Assembly: GCF_001886715.1 (NCBI RefSeq)
Contig: NZ_CP018082.1
Coordinates: 3,162,001-3,226,000 of the forward strand
Direction of reading: 5' to 3'
Origin: Nocardia mangyaensis
GTDB taxonomy: Bacteria > Actinomycetota > Actinomycetes > Mycobacteriales > Mycobacteriaceae
DNA: 64,000 nucleotides
Shown here: piece after piece, positions 51,948-60,165 of the stretch
Numbering within the stretch: position 1 is the stretch's first letter
Layout of the letters: each line of letters starts with the position of its first letter
Program-made: the position numbers and the translations under genes
Notes under the pieces: model-generated
What the model was told of the DNA's origin: nothing
Seen by the model: only the letters and a program-made list of their open reading frames with translations
Databases searched by the model: none

Positions 51948-52694
51948 TCAATCGTCGAGAACAGTGCGCGCTGTGGTCGCGCCGGTGACCAGTTGATGAG
52001 CGATATCGGACAGCCGTGTACTTCGTCGCCGCCCGTAGGCCCGCAATGCTTGGAATGCCTGGTCCATGTCGAGGTTTCCCGCGTGCGCGAGTACGCCTTT
52101 GGCTTGTTCGATGGTGATGCGATTGGTCAGCGCGACCTGCAGTTGCTCGGTCAGCATCTCACCGCGATGGATCGCCCGTTCTTGCAGGATTCCGATCGTC
52201 GCGGTATCAGCGAGGGCTTGAGCTGTCCGAAGATCTTGTGCGGGCATGGGACCCGGCTCGCGGCCGAAGAGGTTCAGCGCACCGATGGTCTCGTGGCGTA
52301 GACGCATCGGCAACGCGTGGACGGCGACGAAACCTTCTTCGAGAGCGCGGGGGACGAACAGCGGCCAGCGGTCTGTCTCGGAGCGGAGATCGGTGACCGA
52401 GACCGGTTCGCCGCCGTGCACGCAATCCCAGCACGGACCTTCGCTGGTCTGGAGTTGGTACAGCTCGAGCATGCGGGTCTGTTCGGTAGAGGAGGCGAGC
52501 ACTTGCAGACTGCCCCGTTGGTCGGAAAGCACGATTCCGGCTGCGGCGGCATCGAGGAGACGAACACAGTGGGAAACGAGCTCGTGGAGCACGTCCACGA
52601 TGTCGTAATCGTCGACCAGCGTGTCCGCCATTTGGACAAACGCCTCCAAAAGACTGGCTTCTCGTTCTCTGGTCGACAGCGGCGCCTCGGGCAT
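51948..52694 (-). CDS. GAF-ANTAR response regulator
   Basis: 248 residues. An N-terminal GAF domain (AAAGIVLSDQRGSLQVLASS, SEGPCWDCVHGGEPVSVTDL) is followed by an ANTAR domain (LQVALTNRITIEQAKGVLAHAGNLDMDQAFQALRAYGRRRSTRLSDIAHQLV). ANTAR binds RNA hairpins in 5' leaders to control transcript readthrough. AAGGAGA precedes ATG 52694; an upstream ATG at 52787 overlaps the previous stop by 4 bases, and so is a possible alternative. It lies downstream of a second GAF-ANTAR gene. Confidence 0.9.
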   Translation of the reverse strand: MPEAPLSTREREASLLEAFVQMADTLVDDYDIVDVLHELVSHCVRLLDAAAAGIVLSDQRGSLQVLASSTEQTRMLELYQLQTSEGPCWDCVHGGEPVSVTDLRSETDRWPLFVPRALEEGFVAVHALPMRLRHETIGALNLFGREPGPMPAQDLRTAQALADTATIGILQERAIHRGEMLTEQLQVALTNRITIEQAKGVLAHAGNLDMDQAFQALRAYGRRRSTRLSDIAHQLVTGATTARTVLDD

Positions 52695-52783
52695 GGCGTT
52701 GTCTCCTTCCTCCGGTGTCAAAGGTAATCCCGACGCGCGGTTTCCGCGCCTGCGGTCATCGAAGTGCTTCGGGCGATCCGGGC

Positions 52784-53503
52784 TCATGGCTTTTCCAGGT
52801 CAGCGGGGGTCAATCGGCGGGCGACCAGATCATCGGCGACGTCATCGACCAGGCGTCCGGTCGTGAAGGAGTAAGCACGCAATCGCGCGAGCGCGTGTGC
52901 CGCGGAGATACCGAATTCCGCGATGAGCATCCCCGTCGCTTGATGCACCTGGCCGCGACTGCTGGGCAGGTCGGTCCACCACGACTGCGGTTGGTCCAGC
53001 ACGTTAATCTGCATCTCCAGCACAGCCATCGCCACCATATCCACGGTCTGCAGCGCGATGGCGACCTCGGCTGCGGACAGCCAGCCGGGTTGCTCGCGGT
53101 AGAGATCCATCGCGCCGAGGCTGATCGCACCACTGATCAAAGGAAACGCGAAAATCGCGCCCACCGGTTCGTTGGTCATTTCCGTGGCGAAAACCGGCCA
53201 TGCTGTGTTGGTAGCGCGCAGATCCGCCACCAGCACCGGGCGGTGGGTCTGGAAGGCTTCGAAGCACGGGCCTTCCCCGAGACTGAACTGCACCGCGTCG
53301 ATCCGGGCGACCACTTCGTCGCTGGTGTAGAGGGTTTCACGAATATTGGTGTCGGCCATCAGCGATATCGAAGCACCATCGACAGGCAACAAATCCACAC
53401 ACATCCTGCCCAATCGCGCTACCGCGTCCAAGCCATCGCGGCTGCTGTCCAACGCGGACAGCAGGGCCGCGCGAGCTTCGAGGATCGAGTCCTGATCACT
53501 CAA
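52784..53503 (-). CDS. GAF-ANTAR response regulator
   Basis: 239 residues: GAF (CVDLLPVDGASISLMADTN, LGEGPCFEAFQTHRPVLVADL) and a C-terminal ANTAR (VHQATGMLIAEFGISAAHALARLRAYSFTTGRLVDDVADDLVARRL). ANTAR lacks the usual IEQAKG; the equivalent is VHQATG, common in the second class. Two such regulators in tandem with a SigF-type sigma divergent nearby suggest a stress or redox signalling module. Confidence 0.9.
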   Translation of the reverse strand: MSDQDSILEARAALLSALDSSRDGLDAVARLGRMCVDLLPVDGASISLMADTNIRETLYTSDEVVARIDAVQFSLGEGPCFEAFQTHRPVLVADLRATNTAWPVFATEMTNEPVGAIFAFPLISGAISLGAMDLYREQPGWLSAAEVAIALQTVDMVAMAVLEMQINVLDQPQSWWTDLPSSRGQVHQATGMLIAEFGISAAHALARLRAYSFTTGRLVDDVADDLVARRLTPADLEKP

Positions 53504-53825
53504 CGACCGTCGCCACCCCGGGCAACATGTCGACGGCGCCCATTGTCATGTCCACTGTGTGCATCGGTTGCCGCGATTCTCTCAGTAGCGCATCGGACTG
53601 GTGGCGTGCAAGGTGCATGTCTCGGACGGAAGCGAGTGAGCGGTCGTCATGTGTTCACCCGGGTGACAGATACGGGCTTCGAGGATGGTCGCAGCATAGC
53701 GCCCAGTTGTCTCGTATCCCAGGCGCCTTCAACCTACCGCCGCCCGGCCTGAGGCAGTAGGCTTGTAATTGCTGTCCTTGACCCTGGCAGTCGAACGCAA
53801 GCGCGCGACGACCGAAGGTGTCACC
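53504..53825. other. Divergent promoter region with palindrome
   Basis: This 320-bp stretch separates the ANTAR operon from the sigma factor. It contains the palindrome TCACCCGGGTGA at 53655-53666, a possible regulatory site. I see no gene in it. Confidence 0.5.
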
Positions 53826-54770
53826 ATGGGCAACAGATGGCTTGCTGTCGAGCGACTGGACAGCCATACTTCCGCAGCCGAACCGGTGTCGGCAACCGAG
53901 CGGTTCCCGTCGCCGCAGCGACAGGTCATCGGCCCGATCGACGAACACCGACTTCCCTCGCGCGCATCGGAACCTGTTGTCGCACAAGCTTCGCGGCAAC
54001 GTGGTGGCGGAGACAGCTACGACAACATCGAACCGATGCTCGAACAGCTGGCCCAGCTCGGAGCGCAGGATCCGGGCCGACCGATATTGCGCGAGGACAT
54101 CATCGGCCGATGCCTACCGCTGGCCGACCACATCGCCAGGAGGTTCGCCGGTCGTGGGGAGAACTTCGAAGACCTCCAGCAGGTCGCTCGCCTGGGACTG
54201 CTCCTGGCAATCGATCGCTTCGACCCCACCTACGGCGCGGGCTTCCTGGCATTCGCGGTGCCCACGATCATGGGTGAGGTTCGTCGCCATTTCCGTGACC
54301 GCACCTGGGCTGTGCGAGTACCCCGGCGTATCAAGGAAATTCAGCAGCTGCTCGGCCCCGCGACCGACGCGTTGACCCATGAGCTGGGCCGCGCACCCAC
54401 AGCGCGGGAAATCGCTGCGGAACTCGGTATCGATCTGGTCGAGGTCACGCACGCGCTGGTCGCGCGCAACGCCTACCGCACAGCGCCGATCGATGCGCCT
54501 ACCGGCAACGAGAACGGCAACACGTCACCTTCGCTGCTCGACTTCCTCGGCGCCGAGGACCCCGAATACCGCCACGTCGAGGACTTCTTGGCCGTTCGGC
54601 CGTTGATCGCCGCACTGCCCGCACTGGAACGTCAGGTATTGCACCTGCGGTTCTTTCGATTCCGATCCCAACAGCAGATCGCCCGGCAGATCGGCGTTTC
54701 TCAGATGCAGGTGTCACGCATTCTTGCCAGAACTCTGAACGCATTGCGAGAGAGCGCGTTACGCGACTGA
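53826..54770 (+). CDS. SigF/SigB-type sigma factor
   Basis: 314 residues. Region 2 (LPLADHIARRFAGRGENFEDLQQVARLGLLLAIDRFDPTYGAGFLAFAVPTIMGEVRRHFRD) and regions 3-4 (VPRRIKEIQQLLGPATDALTHELGRAPTAREIAAELGI; RQVLHLRFFRFRSQQQIARQIGVSQMQVSRILARTL) match group 3 stress sigma factors. I start at ATG 53826 (GAAGGTG upstream). An N-terminal tail of about 60 residues is variable. These are normally controlled by an anti-sigma factor, which is not adjacent here. Confidence 0.9.
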   Translation: MGNRWLAVERLDSHTSAAEPVSATERFPSPQRQVIGPIDEHRLPSRASEPVVAQASRQRGGGDSYDNIEPMLEQLAQLGAQDPGRPILREDIIGRCLPLADHIARRFAGRGENFEDLQQVARLGLLLAIDRFDPTYGAGFLAFAVPTIMGEVRRHFRDRTWAVRVPRRIKEIQQLLGPATDALTHELGRAPTAREIAAELGIDLVEVTHALVARNAYRTAPIDAPTGNENGNTSPSLLDFLGAEDPEYRHVEDFLAVRPLIAALPALERQVLHLRFFRFRSQQQIARQIGVSQMQVSRILARTLNALRESALRD

Positions 54771-54918
54771 CCGGCCGGGCCATGGGATAGCCGCGAGATT
54801 GCGGTGATTTCAACCGGCAGGCCGTTTGGTGTTGCCCGACAGGAGAATCCGTGTCGGATCAAGTGAAGAACAATTCGTCTCGTCGGTGATTTGCCGTACG
54901 GGGACACACGAGGAGGCC

Positions 54919-55134
54919 ATGATGGCGAGTTCGATTCCAGCCCAACAGTTCGGCAGCACACCTGAATACGGCGATGCCGAATCCCTCACGGCGATCGTGA
55001 TGCATGACAGCGACCTCGTCGGTCGCCTCCAGGACATGGGTTTGCGGAGGCTGTGTGTGTCCGCGGTCGGCTTGTCCCCGCAGGCGCAGCGACGGCTCGA
55101 GGCGATAGCCGAAGCGTTGCAGAGTGCCGAATAG
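54919..55134 (+). CDS. 71-residue hypothetical protein
   Basis: ATG 54919 has GAGGAGG just upstream. The product is small, soluble and helical at the end (LSPQAQRRLEAIAEALQSAE), with a middle segment, LQDMGLRRLCVSAVG. It follows the sigma factor by 148 bases on the same strand. Family not recognised; it may be stress-related by position. Confidence 0.5.
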   Translation: MMASSIPAQQFGSTPEYGDAESLTAIVMHDSDLVGRLQDMGLRRLCVSAVGLSPQAQRRLEAIAEALQSAE

Positions 55135-55473
55135 CGCCGCTGAGACGGTCCGCCGCGATCAGCGATGACGTCGGCTTCGGTAGAGCCGCTGACAAGCATC
55201 ATCCCGCGACGGTGGAGCTCGAACCCGGGCCGCAGGTGCGCGACCTGCCGCGCGTTCGCCGTCGCTGATCCCAGCGATCGGCCAGCAGGACCCGGGCGGT
55301 GTCGAGAATGGAGGAATCGTGGGCCTTGTTCGAGCATGTGCCGCAGTCGGGCGCCCTGTGCCCGGTCGAGGTGGACGCCAGGTATCCCGTTCAAACGTGG
55401 CCGAGTTCTGCGGGGGAGGGCGTCGACCACGTCCCGGGGCCCGCGGCGGGGAGCCGGTGCGCCGGTGAGCCCT
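55135..55473. other. Intergenic stretch
   Basis: Nothing convincing is seen between the 71-residue gene and the TetR gene at 55474: open frames here are Arg/Pro-rich and without start signals. Confidence 0.4.
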
Positions 55474-56070
55474 ATGCTGACGGGCGTGGCGCGCACCGAA
55501 GGAACTCGAGCACCCGGTCGTCCGGCGGCGGCAAGCCGCGACGACGTACTCGATGCCGCCATCCACACCTTCCTGGCGGGAAGGCGGGTCGACGCGAATG
55601 CCATCGCCGCCCAGCTCGGTCTGGGCCGGACCAGTATCTATCGGTGGTTCGGTTCCAGGGACGGGTTGCTCGGTGCCGCTCTGGCCCGCCAGCTCGAGCA
55701 GATGGTCGGGTACGCCGAACGACGTAGTACCGCGACCGGCGGCGAGCGGCTCGTCGAGGTTCTCGATCTGGCCGTGCACTGGTTGGTCGACAACGGTTCG
55801 TTGCGCACTTATTTCGACCAGGAATCCACCGCGGCATTGCGCCTGATCACCCGCAGCGACGGGGTGGTGCACCCGGCGGCGGTCGCGATCGTCGAAGGGC
55901 TGCTCGAGCGCGCAGAGGAGCAGGGGTACCGGCCGCCCATCGACCGCGCCACTCTCGCCTACGCGCTGGTCAGGCTGTGGGAGGCATTCCTGTACAACGA
56001 CGCTGTCGCCGGCTTTCAGGGTGATGTGGAGAGGTTGAGCCGGGTCCAGGCCGCACTGCTGCGGGCTTGA
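55474..56070 (+). CDS. TetR-family regulator (QsdR-like)
   Basis: 198 residues: GTRAPGRPAAASRDDVLDAA then helix-turn-helix RRVDANAIAAQLGLGRTSIYRWFGSRDGLL, and a helical C-terminal domain ending VQAALLRA. GRTSIYRWFG is the QsdR-subfamily pattern. ATG at 55474; GTG at 55486 is an alternative start. Its 3' end overlaps the convergent TetR gene by 101 bases. Confidence 0.85.
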   Translation: MLTGVARTEGTRAPGRPAAASRDDVLDAAIHTFLAGRRVDANAIAAQLGLGRTSIYRWFGSRDGLLGAALARQLEQMVGYAERRSTATGGERLVEVLDLAVHWLVDNGSLRTYFDQESTAALRLITRSDGVVHPAAVAIVEGLLERAEEQGYRPPIDRATLAYALVRLWEAFLYNDAVAGFQGDVERLSRVQAALLRA

Positions 56071-56686
56071 GCGGGAGAGTGCCGATCAGCGTGTCCCGAA
56101 GGCCCGAGCAGTACCAGGCGGCAATGCCTTCCAGGGCTGCCTGCCGCGGTATCGGCCGTCGCGCGCGGTGCCATTCCCCTGCCGTCGCCAAGGTCGCGCC
56201 GATCAGCCCGTAGGCGAGCAGGTGGGCCCGAGGCGGCCCGCCGTTGTGCAGGCGGAGATGGGTGGCCAGGTCGGTGACGAATCCGGCCAGTGCTGCGGCG
56301 ATCCGGGGGTCGACGGTGTGGCCGCCGGCGGTGCCGGAGTGGAAGACCAGCTCCGGTGTCGAGTGGCTGTCGGACTCGACGAGGTCGAACAGGACCCCGG
56401 CGGTGCGGTACACCCGGTCGAAGTCCGAGCCCGCCGTGCTGAGCGTTCGGATCCTGACTGTGACGTCGGTCAGGTAGTCGGACACGACCGCGAGATAGAG
56501 CTCCTTCTTGTTCGGGAAATGCCGGTAGAGAACGGGTTTGGACGTGCGGGCGACGGCACAGACGTCTTCCATGGTTGTGCCGTGGTAGCCGTGTGCGGTG
56601 AAGGCTGTCCGCGCGGCGGCGATGAGCCGGTCGCGCTGGGTGCGGTGGCCCGCGTCGGATCTGGCCGTCGCGGAGGGCGTACTCAT
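55970..56686 (-). CDS. TetR-family regulator of the acyl-CoA dehydrogenase operon
   Basis: 238 residues: HTH GYHGTTMEDVCAVARTSKPVLYRHFPNKKELYLAVV, then a helical domain. The last ~35 residues (RPGPGSTSPHHPESRRQRRC and on) run antisense into the facing TetR gene and look non-native, so the gene may have lost its original stop. ATG at 56686. Divergent from the operon at 56742; TATGTAACATA at 56724-56734 lies between. Confidence 0.85.
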   Translation of the reverse strand: MSTPSATARSDAGHRTQRDRLIAAARTAFTAHGYHGTTMEDVCAVARTSKPVLYRHFPNKKELYLAVVSDYLTDVTVRIRTLSTAGSDFDRVYRTAGVLFDLVESDSHSTPELVFHSGTAGGHTVDPRIAAALAGFVTDLATHLRLHNGGPPRAHLLAYGLIGATLATAGEWHRARRPIPRQAALEGIAAWYCSGLRDTLIGTLPLKPAAVRPGPGSTSPHHPESRRQRRCTGMPPTA

Positions 56687-56723
56687 GTGCCGGACCCCTC
56701 TCTATTTGATACACGAGGAACTC

Positions 56724-56734
56724 TATGTAACATA
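56724..56734. promoter_or_regulatory. Palindrome TATGTAACATA
   Basis: An 11-bp palindrome in the 55-bp gap between the TetR start (56686) and the dehydrogenase start (56742). A probable operator covering the promoter. Confidence 0.5.
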
Positions 56735-56741
56735 CCGGACC

Positions 56742-57905
56742 ATGCAACTGGCCTTCACCGAGGACGAGCTCGCCTTCCGCGACGAGCTGCGTGCCTTTTT
56801 CCGCAGTGCGATTCCCGCAGACATCCGCCGCCGGAACCGGCACATGCACGAGCTGAGCAAAGCCGACTACGTCACCACTCAGCGCATCCTCAACGATGCG
56901 GGGCTGGCCGTCCCGAACTGGCCGATCGAATGGGGTGGCCGGGACTGGTCGGACGTGCAGCGCCACCTCTGGCATCACGAGATGCAGCTCGCCTCGGTGC
57001 CCGAGCCACTCACCTTCAACACCAACATGATCGGCCCGGTGCTCGCCGAGTTCGGCTCGCCGGAGCTCAAGGAGCGGTTCCTGCCCGCGACGGCGAACCT
57101 CGACATCTGGTGGTGCCAGGGCTTCTCCGAGCCCGACGCCGGGTCCGACCTGGCCTCGCTGCGCACCGTCGCGGTGCGTGACGGTGACGAGTACGTGGTC
57201 AACGGACAGAAGACCTGGACCACGGCCGCGCAGAGCGCGGACTGGATGTTCTGCCTGGTCCGCACCGATCCCACCGCGCCGAAGAAGCAGGCGGGCATCT
57301 CGATGCTGCTGTTCCCGATGGACACTCCCGGCGTGACGGTGCGGCCGATCGAGCTGATCGACGGCGGCTTCGAGGTCAACGAAGTGTTCCTGGAGAACGT
57401 GCGGGTACCCGCCACGCACCTCGTCGGTCAGGAGAACCACGGCTGGACCTACGCCAAATTCCTGCTCGGCAACGAACGCACCGGCATCGCCGCCGTCGGG
57501 CAGACCAAGGTCCGCCTGGAGCTGGCGAAAGAGTACGCCGCCCAGACCGCGCTCGGCGACGGCACGCTCCTCGACGACGCGGCCTTCGCGGCCCGGATCG
57601 CCGATCTCGACAACGAATTGCTGGCTCTGGAACAGGTGCAGCTGCGGGTCGCCGCGAGTTCGAGCGCGGGCGCCGCCAACCCGGTCTCCTCGATTCTCAA
57701 ACTGCGCGGCACCGAACTGCAGCAGGCCGTGACCGAGCTGTTCGTCGACATCGCGGGTCCGGCCGCCGTCGCGCGGGTGGGGGAGACCGAGGACTGGGCG
57801 CGCCGCAGCACCGCCGCCTATCTGAACTACCGCAAGACATCGATCTACGGCGGATCGAACGAAGTGCAGCGCACCATCATCGCCTCGACGATTCTCGGAC
57901 TGTGA
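56742..57905 (+). CDS. Acyl-CoA dehydrogenase, subunit 1
   Basis: 387 residues. FAD-dependent fold: QGFSEPDAGSDLASLRTVAV, WTTAAQSADWMFCLVRTD, and YRKTSIYGGSNEVQRTIIAS. The last block has Gly (IYGGSNE) where single-subunit enzymes have the catalytic Glu (YEG). In actinobacterial alpha2-beta2 steroid and fatty-acyl dehydrogenases one subunit lacks it, so I expect a heteromer with the next gene. First gene of an operon overlapping at each junction. The ATG at 56742 has a weak ribosome site. Confidence 0.9.
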   Translation: MQLAFTEDELAFRDELRAFFRSAIPADIRRRNRHMHELSKADYVTTQRILNDAGLAVPNWPIEWGGRDWSDVQRHLWHHEMQLASVPEPLTFNTNMIGPVLAEFGSPELKERFLPATANLDIWWCQGFSEPDAGSDLASLRTVAVRDGDEYVVNGQKTWTTAAQSADWMFCLVRTDPTAPKKQAGISMLLFPMDTPGVTVRPIELIDGGFEVNEVFLENVRVPATHLVGQENHGWTYAKFLLGNERTGIAAVGQTKVRLELAKEYAAQTALGDGTLLDDAAFAARIADLDNELLALEQVQLRVAASSSAGAANPVSSILKLRGTELQQAVTELFVDIAGPAAVARVGETEDWARRSTAAYLNYRKTSIYGGSNEVQRTIIASTILGL

Positions 57906-57913
57906 GGACTGCC

Positions 57914-59041
57914 ATGGATTTCACCTTCACTCCCGAACAGGCTCTGCTGCGCGACACCGTGCGCAGCGTGCTGACCCGCTTCTACACTCCTGAGCGCCGT
58001 GCCGAGGTCGTCGCCGACGACCCGGGCTGGGATCCCAAGGTGTGGGCGGCTTTCGCCGAGATCGGTCTGCTCGGGTTGACCGTGCCGATCGAGGACGGCG
58101 GCATCGGTGGCGGGCCCGTCGAAACCATGCTCGCCATGGAGGAGCTCGGCCGTACCTTGGCACCCGAACCGGTTTTCGACGGCGCCCTGTTGCCCGCGTT
58201 CCTGATCAGCCGCGCGGGCACACCGGAGCAGCGGGCGCGACTACTCCCCGGGATCGTCGAAGGCGAGCACGTGTTCGCCTTCGCGCACGCCGAGCCCGGT
58301 GTCCGCTGGCCGTACCCGCGGCTGACGACGCTGGCGGTCGAGGGCGGTGCGCGGTGGACCTTGACCGGACGCAAAACCCTGGTGCCCCAAGGGGATCGGG
58401 CTCATCGGCTGATCGTCTCCGCCGTGGTGCCCACCGGCGGCACCGCCCTATTCCTGGTCGACCCTCGCGACCCGGCGGTCGTGCCCACCGCATACCGCAC
58501 CTATGACGGGCGCCGTGGCGCCGATCTCGAGTTGCGTGGTGCGCCCGCGGAACTGCTCGGCACCAGCCTCGATGCCGGCGAAGTGATCGGCGAAGCCGTG
58601 ATCGCCACCCAGGCCGCACTGGGCGCCGAAGCGGTCGGCGCGATGGCCGAGGCGCTGCGCCTCACCACCGACTATCTGAAGACCCGCAAGCAATTCGGTG
58701 TCGCGCTGCGGATGTTCCAGACGCTGACCCACCGGGCCGCCGACATGTACGTCTCGCTCGAGCTGGCCCGCAGCATGAGTCTGTACGCGGCGATGTCGCT
58801 GGCCGACGGCCTCGTCGACGAGACGGTCGCCTCCCGCGCGAAACTGCGGATCGGCCGCTCCGGCAGGCACATCGGCCAGGAAGCGATCCAGCTGCACGGT
58901 GGCATCGGCATGACCGCGGAATACCCGGTAGGCCACTACACCGCCCGCCTCACGGCGATCGAGCACACCCTCGGTGATTCCAGCGATCACCTCCGTCAGC
59001 TGGCGGGCCGGCTGGGCGAGCAGCGGCAGGCGGCGAGCTGA
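57914..59041 (+). CDS. Acyl-CoA dehydrogenase, subunit 2
   Basis: 375 residues. LGLTVPIEDGGIGGGPVETM, TRKQFGVALRMFQTLTHRAADM (FAD-binding RKQFG), and LHGGIGMTAEYPVGHYTARL at the C-terminus. The start is ATG 57914, with GAGG 6 bases upstream; a GTG at 57902 overlaps the previous stop. Paired with subunit 1, it completes a probable alpha2-beta2 enzyme for a bulky or side-chain acyl-CoA. Confidence 0.9.
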   Translation: MDFTFTPEQALLRDTVRSVLTRFYTPERRAEVVADDPGWDPKVWAAFAEIGLLGLTVPIEDGGIGGGPVETMLAMEELGRTLAPEPVFDGALLPAFLISRAGTPEQRARLLPGIVEGEHVFAFAHAEPGVRWPYPRLTTLAVEGGARWTLTGRKTLVPQGDRAHRLIVSAVVPTGGTALFLVDPRDPAVVPTAYRTYDGRRGADLELRGAPAELLGTSLDAGEVIGEAVIATQAALGAEAVGAMAEALRLTTDYLKTRKQFGVALRMFQTLTHRAADMYVSLELARSMSLYAAMSLADGLVDETVASRAKLRIGRSGRHIGQEAIQLHGGIGMTAEYPVGHYTARLTAIEHTLGDSSDHLRQLAGRLGEQRQAAS

Positions 59042-60165
59042 TGCGCATTCGCGGAGCGGTCCTCGACGATGCTGACCGGCCGAGACCCTTCGCCTCGTCG
59101 CGCCCCCTCGGGGTGTACGACCTCGAGCTCGACGAGCCCGGCCCGACCGAGGTGCTGGTCAGGATCGAAGCGGCCGGGGTGTGCCACTCCGATCTCAGTG
59201 TGGTCGACGGCAGCCGGTCCCGGCCGCTGCCCATGCTGCTCGGTCACGAGGCGGCCGGCATCGTGGTGGCGCTCGGTGGTCAGGTCGATGAGCTAGCTGT
59301 CGGTGATCGGGTCGTCATGTCGTTCCTGCCGCGCTGCGAGCGCTGCGCCGCCTGTGCCCGCGGCGGTCGGCTGCCGTGCACGGAGGGAACTCGCGCGAAC
59401 ACGGCGGGCGAACTCCTGCACCACCCCGGCAGGCTGACCAGGGCAGGCACGCCGGTGCGCCATCACCTCGGCGTCTCCGGCTTCGCCACGCACGCCGTCA
59501 TCGATCAGGCTTCGCTCGTCGCGGTCGGCGCCGATGTGCCGCCGGAGGTGGCCGCGCTGTTCGGGTGTGCCGTCCTGACCGGCGGTGGCGCGGTGCTCAA
59601 TGTCGCGGCCCCCGGCCCCGCGGACGACCTGATGGTGGTCGGGCTCGGTGGCGTGGGAATGGCCGCGCTGCTGACCGCGAACGCGATCGGGCTGCGGCGC
59701 ATCGTGGCCGTCGATCGTCTGCCCGCCAAACTGACGGCGGCGCGCGAGCTCGGCGCCACCGAGGTCTATACGCCGGAACAGGTGGCAGCAGAAGGTATTC
59801 GGGCGTGTTACGTGCTCGAGTGCGCTGGGCACCCGGCCGCCTTCGGCACCGCCTTCGCGGCTACCGCGCCGGGCGGGACCACCATCACCGTCGGCCTGCC
59901 AGCCCCAACGGCAACCGTGGCACTGTCACCATTGACGCTCACCGCCGAGGCACGCACCGTGGTCGGCAGCTACCTCGGCTCCTCGGTCCCGGCGCGCGAT
60001 ATCCCCCGCTACGAGCAGATGTGGCGGTCGGGCAGGCTGCCGGTCGAGAAGCTGATCTCGGCCCGCATCGGCCTCGACGACCTGAACGAGGCCATGGACC
60101 GGCTCGCCGACGGCACCGCGGTGCGCCAGGTGATCATGTTCGGCGCCGAAACGGCGGACCGGTGA
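59041..60165 (+). CDS. Zinc-dependent alcohol dehydrogenase (MDR)
   Basis: 374 residues. The catalytic Zn ligands are in GVCHSDL and GHEAAG; the structural Zn cluster is CERCAACARGGRLPC, four Cys with normal spacing; NAD binding is VVGLGGVGMAALL. ATG overlaps the previous stop (TGATG at 59039-59043). It oxidises an alcohol to the aldehyde, which the next gene's product can oxidise to the acid. Confidence 0.93.
   Translation: MRIRGAVLDDADRPRPFASSRPLGVYDLELDEPGPTEVLVRIEAAGVCHSDLSVVDGSRSRPLPMLLGHEAAGIVVALGGQVDELAVGDRVVMSFLPRCERCAACARGGRLPCTEGTRANTAGELLHHPGRLTRAGTPVRHHLGVSGFATHAVIDQASLVAVGADVPPEVAALFGCAVLTGGGAVLNVAAPGPADDLMVVGLGGVGMAALLTANAIGLRRIVAVDRLPAKLTAARELGATEVYTPEQVAAEGIRACYVLECAGHPAAFGTAFAATAPGGTTITVGLPAPTATVALSPLTLTAEARTVVGSYLGSSVPARDIPRYEQMWRSGRLPVEKLISARIGLDDLNEAMDRLADGTAVRQVIMFGAETADR

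Noticed and set aside
54810..55604. Long minus-strand frame between the sigma factor and TetR genes
   Set aside because: Lower-quality composition and overlap with two supported plus-strand genes; no start signals.
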